From Streptomyces noursei ATCC 11455 (GTDB lineage: Bacteria; Actinomycetota; Actinomycetes; Streptomycetales; Streptomycetaceae), in NCBI RefSeq assembly GCF_001704275.1, contig NZ_CP011533.1:4526001-4590000 (forward strand): a DNA stretch of 64,000 bases, in the 5' to 3' direction. The notes beneath the pieces are model-generated. The model did no database searches. It was not told the DNA's origin and saw only the letters and a list, made by a program, of their open reading frames with translations. Shown piece after piece: positions 53,716 through 62,391 of the stretch; within the stretch, counting starts at the first letter, position 1; each line of letters begins with the position of its first letter. The position numbers and the translations under genes were made by a program.

Positions 53716-53761
53716 GTTTGCCGTGGTGCTGCCTCCGGTATTCAGGTGGAGGTATACCTCC
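53716..53761 (+). promoter_or_regulatory. SigB-like promoter and palindrome before sigN-like gene
   Basis: GTTT (53716-53719), 16 bp, then CGGTAT (53736-53741) approaches the SigB-type consensus GTTT-N14-16-GGGTAT. Just downstream is a perfect palindrome, GGAGGTATACCTCC (53748-53761), near the expected transcript start. Inferred from sequence alone. Confidence 0.45.
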
Positions 53762-53820
53762 TCGGTCCGCCCTGGGCCGGGGACGCCGCAGCGACCCGTC
53801 CGCGACCTCAAGGGGGTGGC

Positions 53821-54660
53821 ATGTCCGTAGAACTGGGCAGCTCGAAGGTGCTTCCCGCGATTCCCGCGCCGGCACCACACGTGCATGACGACGTCGACGC
53901 CATCAACACCCGCTCGCTCTCCCGGTCCCTGTTCCTGCGGCTCGCCACGCTCGACAAGGACTCCGCCGAGCGCGCGTACGTGCGCGACACGCTCATCGAA
54001 CTGAACCTCCCGCTCGTGCGGTACGCCGCCGCGCGCTTCCGCAGCCGCAACGAGCCGATGGAGGACATCGTCCAGGTCGGCACCATCGGCCTGATCAAGG
54101 CCATCGACCGTTTCGACTGCGAACGCGGGGTGGAATTCCCGACGTTCGCGATGCCGACGGTGGTCGGCGAGATCAAGCGGTTCTTCCGCGACACCTCCTG
54201 GTCCGTGCGCGTCCCGCGCCGCCTCCAGGAGCTCCGCCTGGCCCTCACCAAGGCCAGCGACGAGCTCTCCCAGAAGCTGGACCGCTCGCCGACGGTGCCC
54301 GAACTCGCCCTGTGCCTGGGGGTGTCGGAGGAGGACGTCGTCGACGGCCTGGCGGTGGGCAACGCCTACACCGCCTCCTCGCTCGACTCCCCCTCCCCCG
54401 AGGACGACGGCGGCGAGGGCTCCCTCGCGGACCGCCTCGGCTACGAGGACACCGCGCTGGAGGGCGTGGAGTACCGCGAGTCCCTCAAGCCGCTGCTGGC
54501 CAAACTCCCGCCCCGGGAGCGCCAGATCATCATGTTGCGCTTCTTCGCCAACATGACGCAGTCGCAGATCGGCGAGGAGGTCGGCATCTCCCAGATGCAC
54601 GTCTCCCGGCTGCTCACCCGCACGCTGGCGCAGCTCCGGGAAGGGCTGATCTCGGACTGA
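53821..54660 (+). CDS. sigN: SigB-family sigma factor, SigN-like
   Basis: A 279-residue group-3 sigma factor close to the preceding gene: [61 protein letters not shown], then [47 protein letters not shown] 53821 has AAGGGGG at normal spacing. The tandem sigF-sigN order agrees with other Streptomyces chromosomes, from memory. SigN-type factors act in aerial hyphae development. A candidate SigB-type promoter upstream suggests control by itself or a sibling. Confidence 0.8.
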   Translation: MSVELGSSKVLPAIPAPAPHVHDDVDAINTRSLSRSLFLRLATLDKDSAERAYVRDTLIELNLPLVRYAAARFRSRNEPMEDIVQVGTIGLIKAIDRFDCERGVEFPTFAMPTVVGEIKRFFRDTSWSVRVPRRLQELRLALTKASDELSQKLDRSPTVPELALCLGVSEEDVVDGLAVGNAYTASSLDSPSPEDDGGEGSLADRLGYEDTALEGVEYRESLKPLLAKLPPRERQIIMLRFFANMTQSQIGEEVGISQMHVSRLLTRTLAQLREGLISD

Positions 54661-54826
54661 GGAACGGTCCGCCGAGGGACAGCCGTTCCCCGGTCGCTCG
54701 GCGGACAGCAAGAAGGACGGCGCCGCACGTCCGCGGACCGACCGGCTCCGCCCCACCGGCCGCGTGCCGGCCCGCGCTCCGCGCACCTCTCTTCACACCT
54801 GATGCTCCGTCAGCAACACTGTCCCG

Positions 54827-55588
54827 ATGCGACGGACGACGACTGTTGCCTCCGCCTCGGCGGCCGTGCTCTGCCTGGGCGTCCTCCTCACCGGCTGCGC
54901 CGACGCGGCCGGTTCCGGCTATGCCGCGGTGGGCGCGGCAGGCCCCTCGGACGACACCGCGGCGACGAAGCCCGCACCCCCACCGGGCGGCGTCGAGCTG
55001 ACGCCCCTGGACGGCGGCGGTGACGGCTCCGGGCCCTCCGACCGCTCCGGCCCGCCCGAGTCCCCCGGCCCGGCCGACCCGGGCCCCTCTCCGGCCCCGA
55101 CGGGCAGCAGCCCCTCCGGCGCCCCCACCGCGTCGCCCCCGACCACCCCGCCCGGCTCCTCGGCGGGCACCCCGGCCGGCCACGGCGACGACGGCACCCC
55201 CGGCTCCAACCCCCCGTCCGCGCCCGGCGGTTCCCCCGCGCCGCGGCCGCCCTCCCCCACACTCCCGGCCGGTCCCGGCGCCCCGTCCGGCCTGGTGGTG
55301 GGCAAGCCGGTGCTCGCCGACACGGACGTCCGCTGGTGCCAGCAGATCACCATCGCCTTCCTCGACACCGGCGACCGCCCGGTCACCGCCGGCACGGTCA
55401 CCTTCGGCAGCCATGTCATCGGCGCCCTCGGGATCGACTGGGCGACGCTGGAGTCCACCCGCCCCCTCCCGCTCCCGCTCGCCCCCGGCACGCCGGCGAC
55501 CGGCCGCTGGCGGGTGTGCGTGGACGCCTGGCGGGTCCCGTTGGGGATGCACCTGGACACCCGGGACGTGACCTTCAAGTGGAAATGA
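54827..55588 (+). CDS. Lipoprotein with Pro/Ser-rich linker
   Basis: A 253-residue lipoprotein. Signal peptide with lipobox LLTGC (Cys near residue 24), then about 125 residues of Pro/Gly/Ser/Thr-rich linker, then a compact C-terminal domain with two Cys (VRWCQQITIAFLDTG, RWRVCVDAWRVPLGMHLDTRDVTFKWK) that reads as a beta-sandwich. ATG 54827 is six bases after AACACT, with TTCACA 17 bases further up: a strong leaderless promoter. Function unknown. Confidence 0.8.
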   Translation: MRRTTTVASASAAVLCLGVLLTGCADAAGSGYAAVGAAGPSDDTAATKPAPPPGGVELTPLDGGGDGSGPSDRSGPPESPGPADPGPSPAPTGSSPSGAPTASPPTTPPGSSAGTPAGHGDDGTPGSNPPSAPGGSPAPRPPSPTLPAGPGAPSGLVVGKPVLADTDVRWCQQITIAFLDTGDRPVTAGTVTFGSHVIGALGIDWATLESTRPLPLPLAPGTPATGRWRVCVDAWRVPLGMHLDTRDVTFKWK

Positions 55589-55829
55589 CAGCACGGTAGT
55601 TAACGGCGATTTTCGGTCAATGACGGCGACCGTGGGACGGCCGCCCGGTCGGCTCGGGAGAGGGGGCCGCGGCGGGCGGTCCGGCGGCCGCGGAATTCCC
55701 CACCCGAATGGCGATGAGTCCGGCACCGCACGGCGGTCGATACAGAGAGTCGATGCACAAGAGCGGCCCCCGGCCGTCATCGCCGACCACGACCGCCCGG
55801 CCGTCCGGCCCGAACACCAGGAGCGCGCC

Positions 55830-56309
55830 ATGCCGAAGATCACGCCCAACCTCTGGTTCGACACCCAGAGCGTGGAGGCCGCCGAGTTCTACTGCTCGGT
55901 CTTCCCGAACTCACGGATCACCAACATCACGCACTACACCGAGGCCGGCCCGCGTCCGGCCGGCACCGTGCTGACCGTCGAGTTCGAGCTCGACGGCCAG
56001 GAGTACCTCGCGATCAACGGCGGTCCGGAGTTCACCTTCGACGAGGCGATCTCACTGGCCGTCACCTGCGCCGACCAGGAGGAGGTCGACCACTACTGGA
56101 CCCGGCTCTCCGAGGGCGGCCAGGAGGGCCCCTGCGGCTGGCTCAAGGACAAGTACGGACTGTCCTGGCAGATCGTCCCGGAGGCGATGGCCGGCCTCCT
56201 CCAGGACGCCGACCCGGCCCGCGCGACCCGCGCGATGCGGGCCATGCTGGGCATGAAGAAGCTGGACCTCGCGGCCCTGCGGGCGGCCGCCGACGGCGCG
56301 ACGGGCTGA
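55830..56309 (+). CDS. VOC-superfamily (PhnB/3-demethylubiquinone-like) protein
   Basis: A 159-residue glyoxalase-fold protein: MPKITPNLWFDTQSVEAAEFYCSVFPNSRI, EFELDGQEYLAINGGPEFTFDEAISLAVTC and DKYGLSWQIVPEAM are PhnB-like landmarks. Function in this family is seldom known; some act on small metabolites or drugs. ATG 55830 has CAGGAG upstream. It ends at a strong terminator shared with the converging small gene. Confidence 0.88.
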   Translation: MPKITPNLWFDTQSVEAAEFYCSVFPNSRITNITHYTEAGPRPAGTVLTVEFELDGQEYLAINGGPEFTFDEAISLAVTCADQEEVDHYWTRLSEGGQEGPCGWLKDKYGLSWQIVPEAMAGLLQDADPARATRAMRAMLGMKKLDLAALRAAADGATG

Positions 56310-56324
56310 CGACGGGGGCACCGA

Positions 56325-56375
56325 CGCGCGGGGCCCGGGTCGCCGCGCCCGCCGCGGCCTCCCGGGCCCCGCGCG
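56325..56375. terminator. Strong bidirectional hairpin terminator
   Basis: A perfect 15-bp stem, 56325-56339 (CGCGCGGGGCCCGGG) with 56361-56375, encloses a 21-base loop. It separates the converging VOC and small membrane protein genes. Confidence 0.8.
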
Positions 56376-56469
56376 CGGCCGGCGCCGCACCGTCATGTCG
56401 TCAGTTCGCCGCCGTACGGCCGGAGTTCGTCGGCGGGAGCGGGGCGTTCGGCCCCGCGCCGTCGTGTCG

Positions 56470-56688
56470 TCAGCTCAGGGCCAGCCAGGCGGCGCCGGCG
56501 ATCACCACGAGGGCGACGATCACGCCGACGATCAGGCCGACGCGCGGGCCGCTCGACGCCTGTTGGGGCGCGGGGGCGCGGCGGGCGCCCTGCGGGGTGC
56601 CGCCCTCGTCGACGAAGGCTTGGAACATCTGCGTGTTGCCCGCCGGGTCGTAGTTGCCCCCGGCCTGGTTCTGCGGGTTGGTCGCCAT
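56470..56688 (-). CDS. Small membrane protein
   Basis: A 72-residue protein. A polar N-terminus (MATNPQNQAGGNYDPAGNTQMFQAFVDEGGTPQG) is followed by one C-terminal TM helix (VGLIVGVIVALVVIAGAAWLALS), i.e. tail-anchored. ATG 56688 has no good ribosome binding site, but TAGGGT eight bases upstream could be a -10. Function unknown. Confidence 0.65.
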   Translation of the reverse strand: MATNPQNQAGGNYDPAGNTQMFQAFVDEGGTPQGARRAPAPQQASSGPRVGLIVGVIVALVVIAGAAWLALS

Positions 56689-57121
56689 GATGGAGGACCC
56701 TAGCGAACCCCGGGCCCGGGGGCACCCCGGGGTCGCGTATCCTCCGCGAGCGGGCGCGGGCGCGGGCACGGACGGTCGGGCCGGCGCGCCTACCGAGCGC
56801 ATACCCGCCGGTCACGGAGTGCAGGCGTGGGGTCTACGCGGGGCCGCGTGACGCGTACATGGCGTGAGATGCGGGACGGGCATGAGGGGCAGGGCGGCAC
56901 AAAGGTCGCGCACCCATCGCCGGATCGCTCATTTACCGCACTGACCAGCACCTTTACACGCCAAAACGGCTCCCTTGGGTTACCCGTGACCCAGACTTTG
57001 CCAGTCCCATACCACTCCCGCCGAGCAAATCGTTTGCCTTCAGCAACCAACTTTGCCTATGGTTGCCCCAAGCAACAAAACACCGCGAAGGTTGCGCAGG
57101 TGAAGAGGCGTGGAGGAGCCG
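56689..57121. other. Divergent promoter region with MarR-type sites
   Basis: No gene is supported here. The left part is the upstream region of the small tail-anchored gene; the right part (57025-57075) is a cluster of inverted repeats in an A/T-richer patch before the MarR gene. Confidence 0.5.
57025..57075. promoter_or_regulatory. Clustered MarR operators
   Basis: Two sites with identical layout TTGC-N5-GCAA occur at 57034-57046 (TTGCCTTCAGCAA) and 57063-57075 (TTGCCCCAAGCAA), 29 bp apart. A further inverted repeat, GCAAA-TCG-TTTGC, overlaps the first at 57025-57037. They lie directly before the MarR gene and suggest autoregulation of the whole operon. Confidence 0.65.
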
Positions 57122-57604
57122 GTGGCCGCTCGAAGTCAATACGAAGAGCTGGCCCGGCAACTCAGCGCCATCGGGGCCGTCAAGCGGGAGATGGGGCGGA
57201 TGCTGCCCCAGGACTGCCCGCCGGCGTCGGCCGGGGTGCTCACGCTCCTCGACCGGCACGGCGAGATGCGGATGAGCCAGCTGGCCGAGCTGCTCGCGAT
57301 CGACATGTCGGTGACCAGCCGGCACGTCGCCCATGTCGCCGAGCGCGGCTGGATCGAGCGCAAGCCCGATCCGGTGGACAAGCGGTCGCGGCTGCTGCGG
57401 CTGACCCCGAGTGGCAGGGAGCTCCTGGCGGAGCTCGCCGAGCGCTACACCCAGACGCTCGCCCGGTACTTGGACGACTGGACCGACACCGACGTCGGAC
57501 ACCTCGTCGAGCTGCTCGCCAGGCTCCGCACGAGCTTCGGCGACTGCCGCATCCGGGCACATCACGACTCCCCCGCCACCACCCGTACCCCCGCAGCAGG
57601 ATGA
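57122..57604 (+). CDS. MarR family regulator of the MFS-YceI operon
   Basis: A 160-residue winged-helix repressor: YEELARQLSAIGAVKREMGRMLPQDCPPASAGVLTLLDRHGEMRMSQLAELLAIDMSVTSRHVAHVAERGWIERKPDPVDKRSRLLRLTPSGRELL. GTG 57122 is five bases after GGAGG; GTG 57110 is possible. The MFS gene starts 20 bp after its stop. A cluster of matching operators lies just upstream. Ligand unknown, probably a compound exported by the MFS protein. Confidence 0.87.
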   Translation: MAARSQYEELARQLSAIGAVKREMGRMLPQDCPPASAGVLTLLDRHGEMRMSQLAELLAIDMSVTSRHVAHVAERGWIERKPDPVDKRSRLLRLTPSGRELLAELAERYTQTLARYLDDWTDTDVGHLVELLARLRTSFGDCRIRAHHDSPATTRTPAAG

Positions 57605-57624
57605 AAAGGAAGTAAAGGAACCAC

Positions 57625-60249
57625 ATGGCTACGACCTCACCAGCAGGTGTGCGGGGCGGGCATGCCAAGCATGGGGGCGGCCACGGCGCTTCCCATGACG
57701 GCCCCATGACACACCGTCAGATCATGGAGGCGCTGTCCGGGCTGCTGCTCGGCATGTTCGTCGCCATCCTGTCGTCGACGATCGTCTCCAACGCGCTGCC
57801 GCACATCATCCATGACCTGGGCGGCGGCCAGAGCGCGTACACCTGGGTCGTCACCGCGGCACTGCTGTCGATGACCGCGACCACACCGCTGTGGGGCAAG
57901 CTCTCCGATCTGTTCAGCAAGAAGGCGCTCGTCCAGATCGCGCTGGTCATCTACGTCGGCGGCTCGGTCGTCGCCGGTCTGTCGCAGAACACCGGCATGC
58001 TGATCGCCTGCCGTGTGGTGCAGGGCATAGGCGTGGGCGGTCTGTCCGCCCTGGCCCAGATCGTCATGGCCGCGATGATCTCCCCGCGCGAGCGCGGGCG
58101 TTACAGCGGCTACCTGGGCGCGACCTTCGCGGTCGCGACCGTCGGCGGCCCGCTGCTCGGCGGCGTCATCACCGACACCAGCTGGCTCGGCTGGCGCTGG
58201 TGCTTCTACGTCGGCGTGCCGTTCGCCGTCATCGCGCTGATCGTGCTCCAGAAGACCCTCAAGCTCCCGGTCGTCAAGCGCGCGGGCGTCAAGGTCGACT
58301 GGGCCGGCTCGTTCTTCATCGCCGGCGCGGTCACCCTGCTGCTGGTGTGGGTCACCCTGGCCGGCAAGAACTACGACTGGATCTCCTGGCAGACCTTCGC
58401 CATGGTCGGCGGCGCGCTGGTGCTCGCGGTCATCTTCGTGATCATCGAGAACAAGGCCGCGGAACCCCTGATCCCGCTGCGGCTGTTCCGCAACAAGACG
58501 ATCACCCTGGCCACCGTCGCCTCGATGTTCGTCGGCATCTCGATGTACAGCGGCACGGTCTTCTTCTCGCAGTACTTCCAGCTGGCCGAGGGCAAGAGCC
58601 CGACGATGTCCGGCGTCATGACCATCCCGATGGTCATGGGCCTGTTCCTCTCCTCGATGATCTCCGGCCAGATCATCACCCGCACCGGGCGCTGGAAAAT
58701 CTTCCTCGTCAGCGGCGGTGTGCTGCTCACCGCGGGCCTCGGCCTGCTGGGCACGCTGCGCACGGACACCCCGTACTGGCACGCCGCGATCTATATGGCG
58801 CTGATGGGCCTCGGCGTCGGCATGATGATGCAGAACCTGGTCCTGGCGACCCAGAACCAGGTGGCGCCCCAGGACATCGGATCCGCCAGCTCGCTGGTCA
58901 CCTTCTTCCGTACCCTCGGTGGTGCGGTGGGCGTCTCGGCGCTCGGCGCAGCACTCGCCAACCGCGTCACGCACTACGTGACCGACGGGCTGACCGCCCT
59001 CGGTCCCAAGGCCGCCGCGGCGGCGAGCCACGGCGGCGGCAGCAGCGACGGCATCCCCGACCTGTCGGCGCTGCCGGCCCCGATCCGGTCGATCATGGAG
59101 GACGCGTACGGGCACGGCGTCGGCGATGTCTTCCTCTACGCGGCTCCGTTCGCCCTACTCGCCCTGATCATCACCCTGTTCATCAAGGAGGTCGCCTTGC
59201 GCAGCAAGTCCGGTTCGGAGCGCGCCCTCGCCGGAGACGGCGACGGCGACGCGTCCCAGGCCCCCGCGGCCGCCGCGGCACCGGCCCCGCTCGCCGCGTC
59301 CGCCCCGGCCCCGGCGTCCGCCGCCGCGGCCGAGGAGCGCGAGCCCGCCCTGGTCGGCGCCGCCCCCTCCATATCCGACTCCCTGTCCGACGACGACCTG
59401 CACACCCCCTCCTGGGCCAAGCCGGCCCCGGCGGCCCAGCCCCTGGCGGCGTACGCGTCGGCCGGCGGCGACGCCCTCCCGGCCGGGCCCTCGATCCACG
59501 GCTTCGTCCGCAACGCCGAGGGCAACCCGGTGCCCCGCTCCGCCGTCACGCTGATCTCGCTCAGCGGCCGGCAGTTGGGCCGCTCGGTCGCCCAGGCCAA
59601 CGGCTCGTACGTGCTCGGCGCCCCGGGTGCCGGCTCCTACGTCCTGATCGCGGCGGCCGACGGCCACCAGCCGCAGGCGTCCACGGTCGTCGTCGGCGAC
59701 CAGCCCTACGGCTACGACATCCTGCTCAGCGGCACCAGCGGCCTGACCGGCCAGGTCCGCAGCGCGGTCACCGGCGCGCCGGTGGGCGGCGCGATGGTCG
59801 TCGTCACCGATGTCCGCGGCGAGGTGCTGGCCACCGGCCGGACCACCGCCGAGGGGTCCTTCTCCTTCGGCGAACTGGCCCCCGGCACCTACACCCTGGC
59901 GGTCAACGCGGCCGACTACCGGCCCACCGCCCAGCCCGTCGAGATCGGCGGCCAGGGCACCACCCGGACCGAGATCGAGCTGCTGTCCGGCGCTCGGGTG
60001 CAGGGTGTGGTCCGGGCCGGGGCGCAGCGCGCGCCGCTGGCCGACGCCCGGGTCACCCTGGTCGACGCGGCGGGCAACGTCGTGGCCACCTCCACCACCG
60101 GTGCGGACGGCGCGTACGCCTTCACCGACCTGGACGCCGGCGACTACACGGTCATCGCGAGCGGCTACCCGCCGGTCGCCTCCGGCCTGGCCATCGAGGC
60201 CGGCGGTGTGGACGGCTACGACGTCCAGCTCGCCCACCCCGGGGACTGA
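57625..60249 (+). CDS. MFS exporter fused to three carboxypeptidase-regulatory-like domains
   Basis: An 874-residue fusion. Residues about 30-530 are a DHA2-type MFS transporter (SGLLLGMFVAILSSTIVSNALPHI, LWGKLSDLFSKKALVQ motif A, VVQGIGVGGLSALAQIVM), with 14 TM helices. A disordered Ala/Pro stretch follows (about 535-610), then three successive transthyretin-like beta-sandwich domains: 622-703 (IHGFVRNAEGNPVPRSAV), 704-785 (LTGQVRSAVTGAPVGGAMV) and 786-874 (VQGVVRAGAQRAPLADARV). The tail is presumably cytosolic. It shares the domain type with the next gene. ATG 57625 follows AAAGGA. Confidence 0.88.
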   Translation: MATTSPAGVRGGHAKHGGGHGASHDGPMTHRQIMEALSGLLLGMFVAILSSTIVSNALPHIIHDLGGGQSAYTWVVTAALLSMTATTPLWGKLSDLFSKKALVQIALVIYVGGSVVAGLSQNTGMLIACRVVQGIGVGGLSALAQIVMAAMISPRERGRYSGYLGATFAVATVGGPLLGGVITDTSWLGWRWCFYVGVPFAVIALIVLQKTLKLPVVKRAGVKVDWAGSFFIAGAVTLLLVWVTLAGKNYDWISWQTFAMVGGALVLAVIFVIIENKAAEPLIPLRLFRNKTITLATVASMFVGISMYSGTVFFSQYFQLAEGKSPTMSGVMTIPMVMGLFLSSMISGQIITRTGRWKIFLVSGGVLLTAGLGLLGTLRTDTPYWHAAIYMALMGLGVGMMMQNLVLATQNQVAPQDIGSASSLVTFFRTLGGAVGVSALGAALANRVTHYVTDGLTALGPKAAAAASHGGGSSDGIPDLSALPAPIRSIMEDAYGHGVGDVFLYAAPFALLALIITLFIKEVALRSKSGSERALAGDGDGDASQAPAAAAAPAPLAASAPAPASAAAAEEREPALVGAAPSISDSLSDDDLHTPSWAKPAPAAQPLAAYASAGGDALPAGPSIHGFVRNAEGNPVPRSAVTLISLSGRQLGRSVAQANGSYVLGAPGAGSYVLIAAADGHQPQASTVVVGDQPYGYDILLSGTSGLTGQVRSAVTGAPVGGAMVVVTDVRGEVLATGRTTAEGSFSFGELAPGTYTLAVNAADYRPTAQPVEIGGQGTTRTEIELLSGARVQGVVRAGAQRAPLADARVTLVDAAGNVVATSTTGADGAYAFTDLDAGDYTVIASGYPPVASGLAIEAGGVDGYDVQLAHPGD

Positions 60250-60573
60250 CCCCGGACCCGGGCCCCGCGACCGCGGCGGCCCGGGCGACACACCCCGGAC
60301 CGGGGCGCGCATCGAGCGGAGACGCGCCCCGGGCCGGACCCGGGGCTCCGGCAGCGGCGCTGCGCACAGGCAGGGGACGGCCTGCAGCGCCGCCGCCGGG
60401 GCCCGACACCTCCACCGGCCGGCCGGGGAACGGTACCCACCGGTGCCGGACCGGGCTCACCGGGCCCACGCGGCCCGACGGACCACCCGCTCACACGGAC
60501 ACACGCACGGACAGGCACGGCACGCACCCGCACCGCGGGGCGCGTGCCGGCACTGAACGGGAGAGGCACGTAC
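60250..60573. other. Intergenic spacer between MFS and YceI genes
   Basis: 324 bp of very G/C-rich sequence. I see no gene, clear terminator or promoter here; the shared domains of the flanking genes suggest they still work together. Confidence 0.4.
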
Positions 60574-61416
60574 ATGACTTCGACGGGCGCGGGAGCTGCG
60601 GGCGTACGGGCGCAGGTCCGCACGCGGGACGGCTGGGCGGTACAGCACGCCGTGCTGACCGTCACCGACATGACGGGCGCGCAGGTGCTGCGCGCCAACG
60701 CCGACGAGGACGGCGCGGTCCGCAGCGCGGAGCCGCTGCCCGCCGGCCCCTACACGGTCATCGTGACCGCCGTCGGCTACGCACCGGTCGCCTCCAGCGC
60801 GATCGTCACCACCAGCGGCCGGATGGACGTCGGGACCGTCGTGCTGGCCCGCCAGGGCGGCGTGGAACTCCCGCCGCCCGGCCCCTGGACCATCGACCCC
60901 ATGCACTCCACGGTGGGCGCGGTCGCCCAGCACCTGGGCATCTCCAGCGTGCACGGCCGGTTCACCGAGTTCAGCGGCCGGATCGACATCGCCGAGGACG
61001 TCGAGAAGTCCCGCGTGGAGGCGGTCATCAAGGCCGCGTCGATCGACACCGGCAACGGCATGCGCGACGGCCATCTGCGCAACGAGGACTTCCTCAACGT
61101 CGAGGTCTACCCGCAGATCACCTACCGCAGCACCGGCCTGGCGCCGGCCGGCCCGGACCGCTGGACGGTGCACGGCGACCTCTCGCTGCACGGCGTGGTC
61201 CGCCCGGTGGACCTCGACCTCAGCTACCTCGGCACCGGCCCGGACCCGTGGGGCGGCGTCCGCGCCGCGTTCCGCGCCACCGCCGAACTGCGCCGCGAGG
61301 ACTTCAAGATGAACTACAACCAGGTCGTGGCGGCCGGCATCGCGGCCATCGGCACCACCCTGAAGGTCGAACTGGACATCCAGGCCGTCCAGGGCGAGAG
61401 CCTGCCCATGGCCTGA
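60574..61416 (+). CDS. YceI-domain protein with N-terminal carboxypeptidase-regulatory-like domain
   Basis: A 280-residue protein. Residues about 8-95 are a transthyretin-like domain (VRAQVRTRDGWAVQHAVLTVTD...GPYTVIVTAVGYAPVASSA) like those in the MFS fusion upstream. Residues about 108-278 are a YceI lipocalin-like barrel (WTIDPMHSTVGAVAQHLGISSVHGRFTEFSGRIDI...LHGVVRPVDLDL), a fold that binds polyisoprenoid or other lipid-like chains. No signal peptide is present, so it should be cytosolic. ATG 60574 has GGGAGAGG upstream. A strong terminator follows. Confidence 0.88.
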   Translation: MTSTGAGAAGVRAQVRTRDGWAVQHAVLTVTDMTGAQVLRANADEDGAVRSAEPLPAGPYTVIVTAVGYAPVASSAIVTTSGRMDVGTVVLARQGGVELPPPGPWTIDPMHSTVGAVAQHLGISSVHGRFTEFSGRIDIAEDVEKSRVEAVIKAASIDTGNGMRDGHLRNEDFLNVEVYPQITYRSTGLAPAGPDRWTVHGDLSLHGVVRPVDLDLSYLGTGPDPWGGVRAAFRATAELRREDFKMNYNQVVAAGIAAIGTTLKVELDIQAVQGESLPMA

Positions 61417-61465
61417 GCGGTCCTCCGACCGGCGGCCCGACGCGAGTCCGTGTGCGCGTGTGGGG

Positions 61466-61508
61466 GCGGGCCCGGCGCCGTCGTGCGCCGGGCCCGCTCC
61501 CTTTTTTT
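61466..61508 (+). terminator. Intrinsic terminator of the MFS-YceI operon
   Basis: GCGGGCCCGGCGC (61466-61478) pairs perfectly with 61485-61497; TCCC and seven T follow. One of the clearest rho-independent terminators in the window. Confidence 0.92.
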
Positions 61509-61563
61509 CCGCTGCCGCCGGGGCCGCCTTCGGGCTCCCGTCGCCCCGGACCCGCGCCCCCCA

Positions 61564-62391
61564 CTACGACCGGAGCGCCTCGCGCGGCTCGGGTGCGGTC
61601 GCGGCGGTCTCCCACACCGTCAGGAAGGCCAGCCGCAGACACGCCGCGAGGGCCGGGTGCTCGATGACCAGGGCGGTGGTGGAGTCCGCGCCGGCGACCG
61701 GATCGGGCATGTCGCACAGGACCAACGAGGCGTCCGCGATGACGAGTTTGAGCGGCAGGTCCGCGGTGAAGCGGGCCTCCTCGCCGGCCGCCGCGAAACT
61801 GCGGACGTTGGCGAGCATGCCGGCGTCCTCCAGGGCACCGGAGGAGTAGATGGCGCGGACCGTGCCGCCGGCCCCGTGCAGCCGGCGGGCGGCCTCGATG
61901 CCCTCGGCGTTCTCCGCCGGGGCGACGAACGGCGGCTTGCAGAAGCTCAGCAGCTCGCGGCGGGCCTGCCGTTGGATGTCGGCGAACCGCTCTGCGATGA
62001 CGGTCGGATCGCGCAGGATCTCCACGTAGTCGAGCGGGTCGTTGTGCCGGCGCCCGTCCGCCCACAGCGGCTGGAGCGACGCTGCCAGGGTGTCGGAGGC
62101 GCGTTCCAGCCGCTCCAGGGACTCGCGTTGCAGCGCCACCAGGCGGGCGACGGCCAGTTCGGGGGCGACGGCCGAGTAGGTGGCCACCCGCCCGGGGCGC
62201 GCGTTGGCGAGCCGGCGCCGGACGAGCGCGTCCAGCACGTCGTACACGCGCTGGCGTGGCACGTCCGCCTCGCGGGCGACCTCGGCGGCGGTGTACGACT
62301 CCCGTCTGATCAGGGCGAGGTAGACCCGCGCCTCGTAGCGGGCCAGTCCCAGCGCGACGAGATTGCCGACCGCGTCTTCTTCCAACTCCAT
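61564..62391 (-). CDS. TrmB-family HTH regulator
   Basis: A 275-residue regulator. The N-terminal winged helix (LVALGLARYEARVYLALIRRESYTAAEVAREADVPRQRVYDVLDALVRRRLANARPG) covers about 10-70, followed by a coiled linker and a phospholipase-D-like effector fold (about 115-265, VRAIYSSGALEDAG, LKLVIADASLVLCDMPD). TrmB regulators commonly sense sugars, but actinobacterial members vary. ATG 62391 has no ribosome binding site. It is divergent from the S53 protease gene, which it could control. Confidence 0.8.
   Translation of the reverse strand: MELEEDAVGNLVALGLARYEARVYLALIRRESYTAAEVAREADVPRQRVYDVLDALVRRRLANARPGRVATYSAVAPELAVARLVALQRESLERLERASDTLAASLQPLWADGRRHNDPLDYVEILRDPTVIAERFADIQRQARRELLSFCKPPFVAPAENAEGIEAARRLHGAGGTVRAIYSSGALEDAGMLANVRSFAAAGEEARFTADLPLKLVIADASLVLCDMPDPVAGADSTTALVIEHPALAACLRLAFLTVWETAATAPEPREALRS

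Noticed and set aside
57891-61667. A 1258-codon plus-strand frame
   Set aside because: It overlaps the MFS and YceI genes one base out of frame and consists of Arg/Pro/Gly-rich nonsense.
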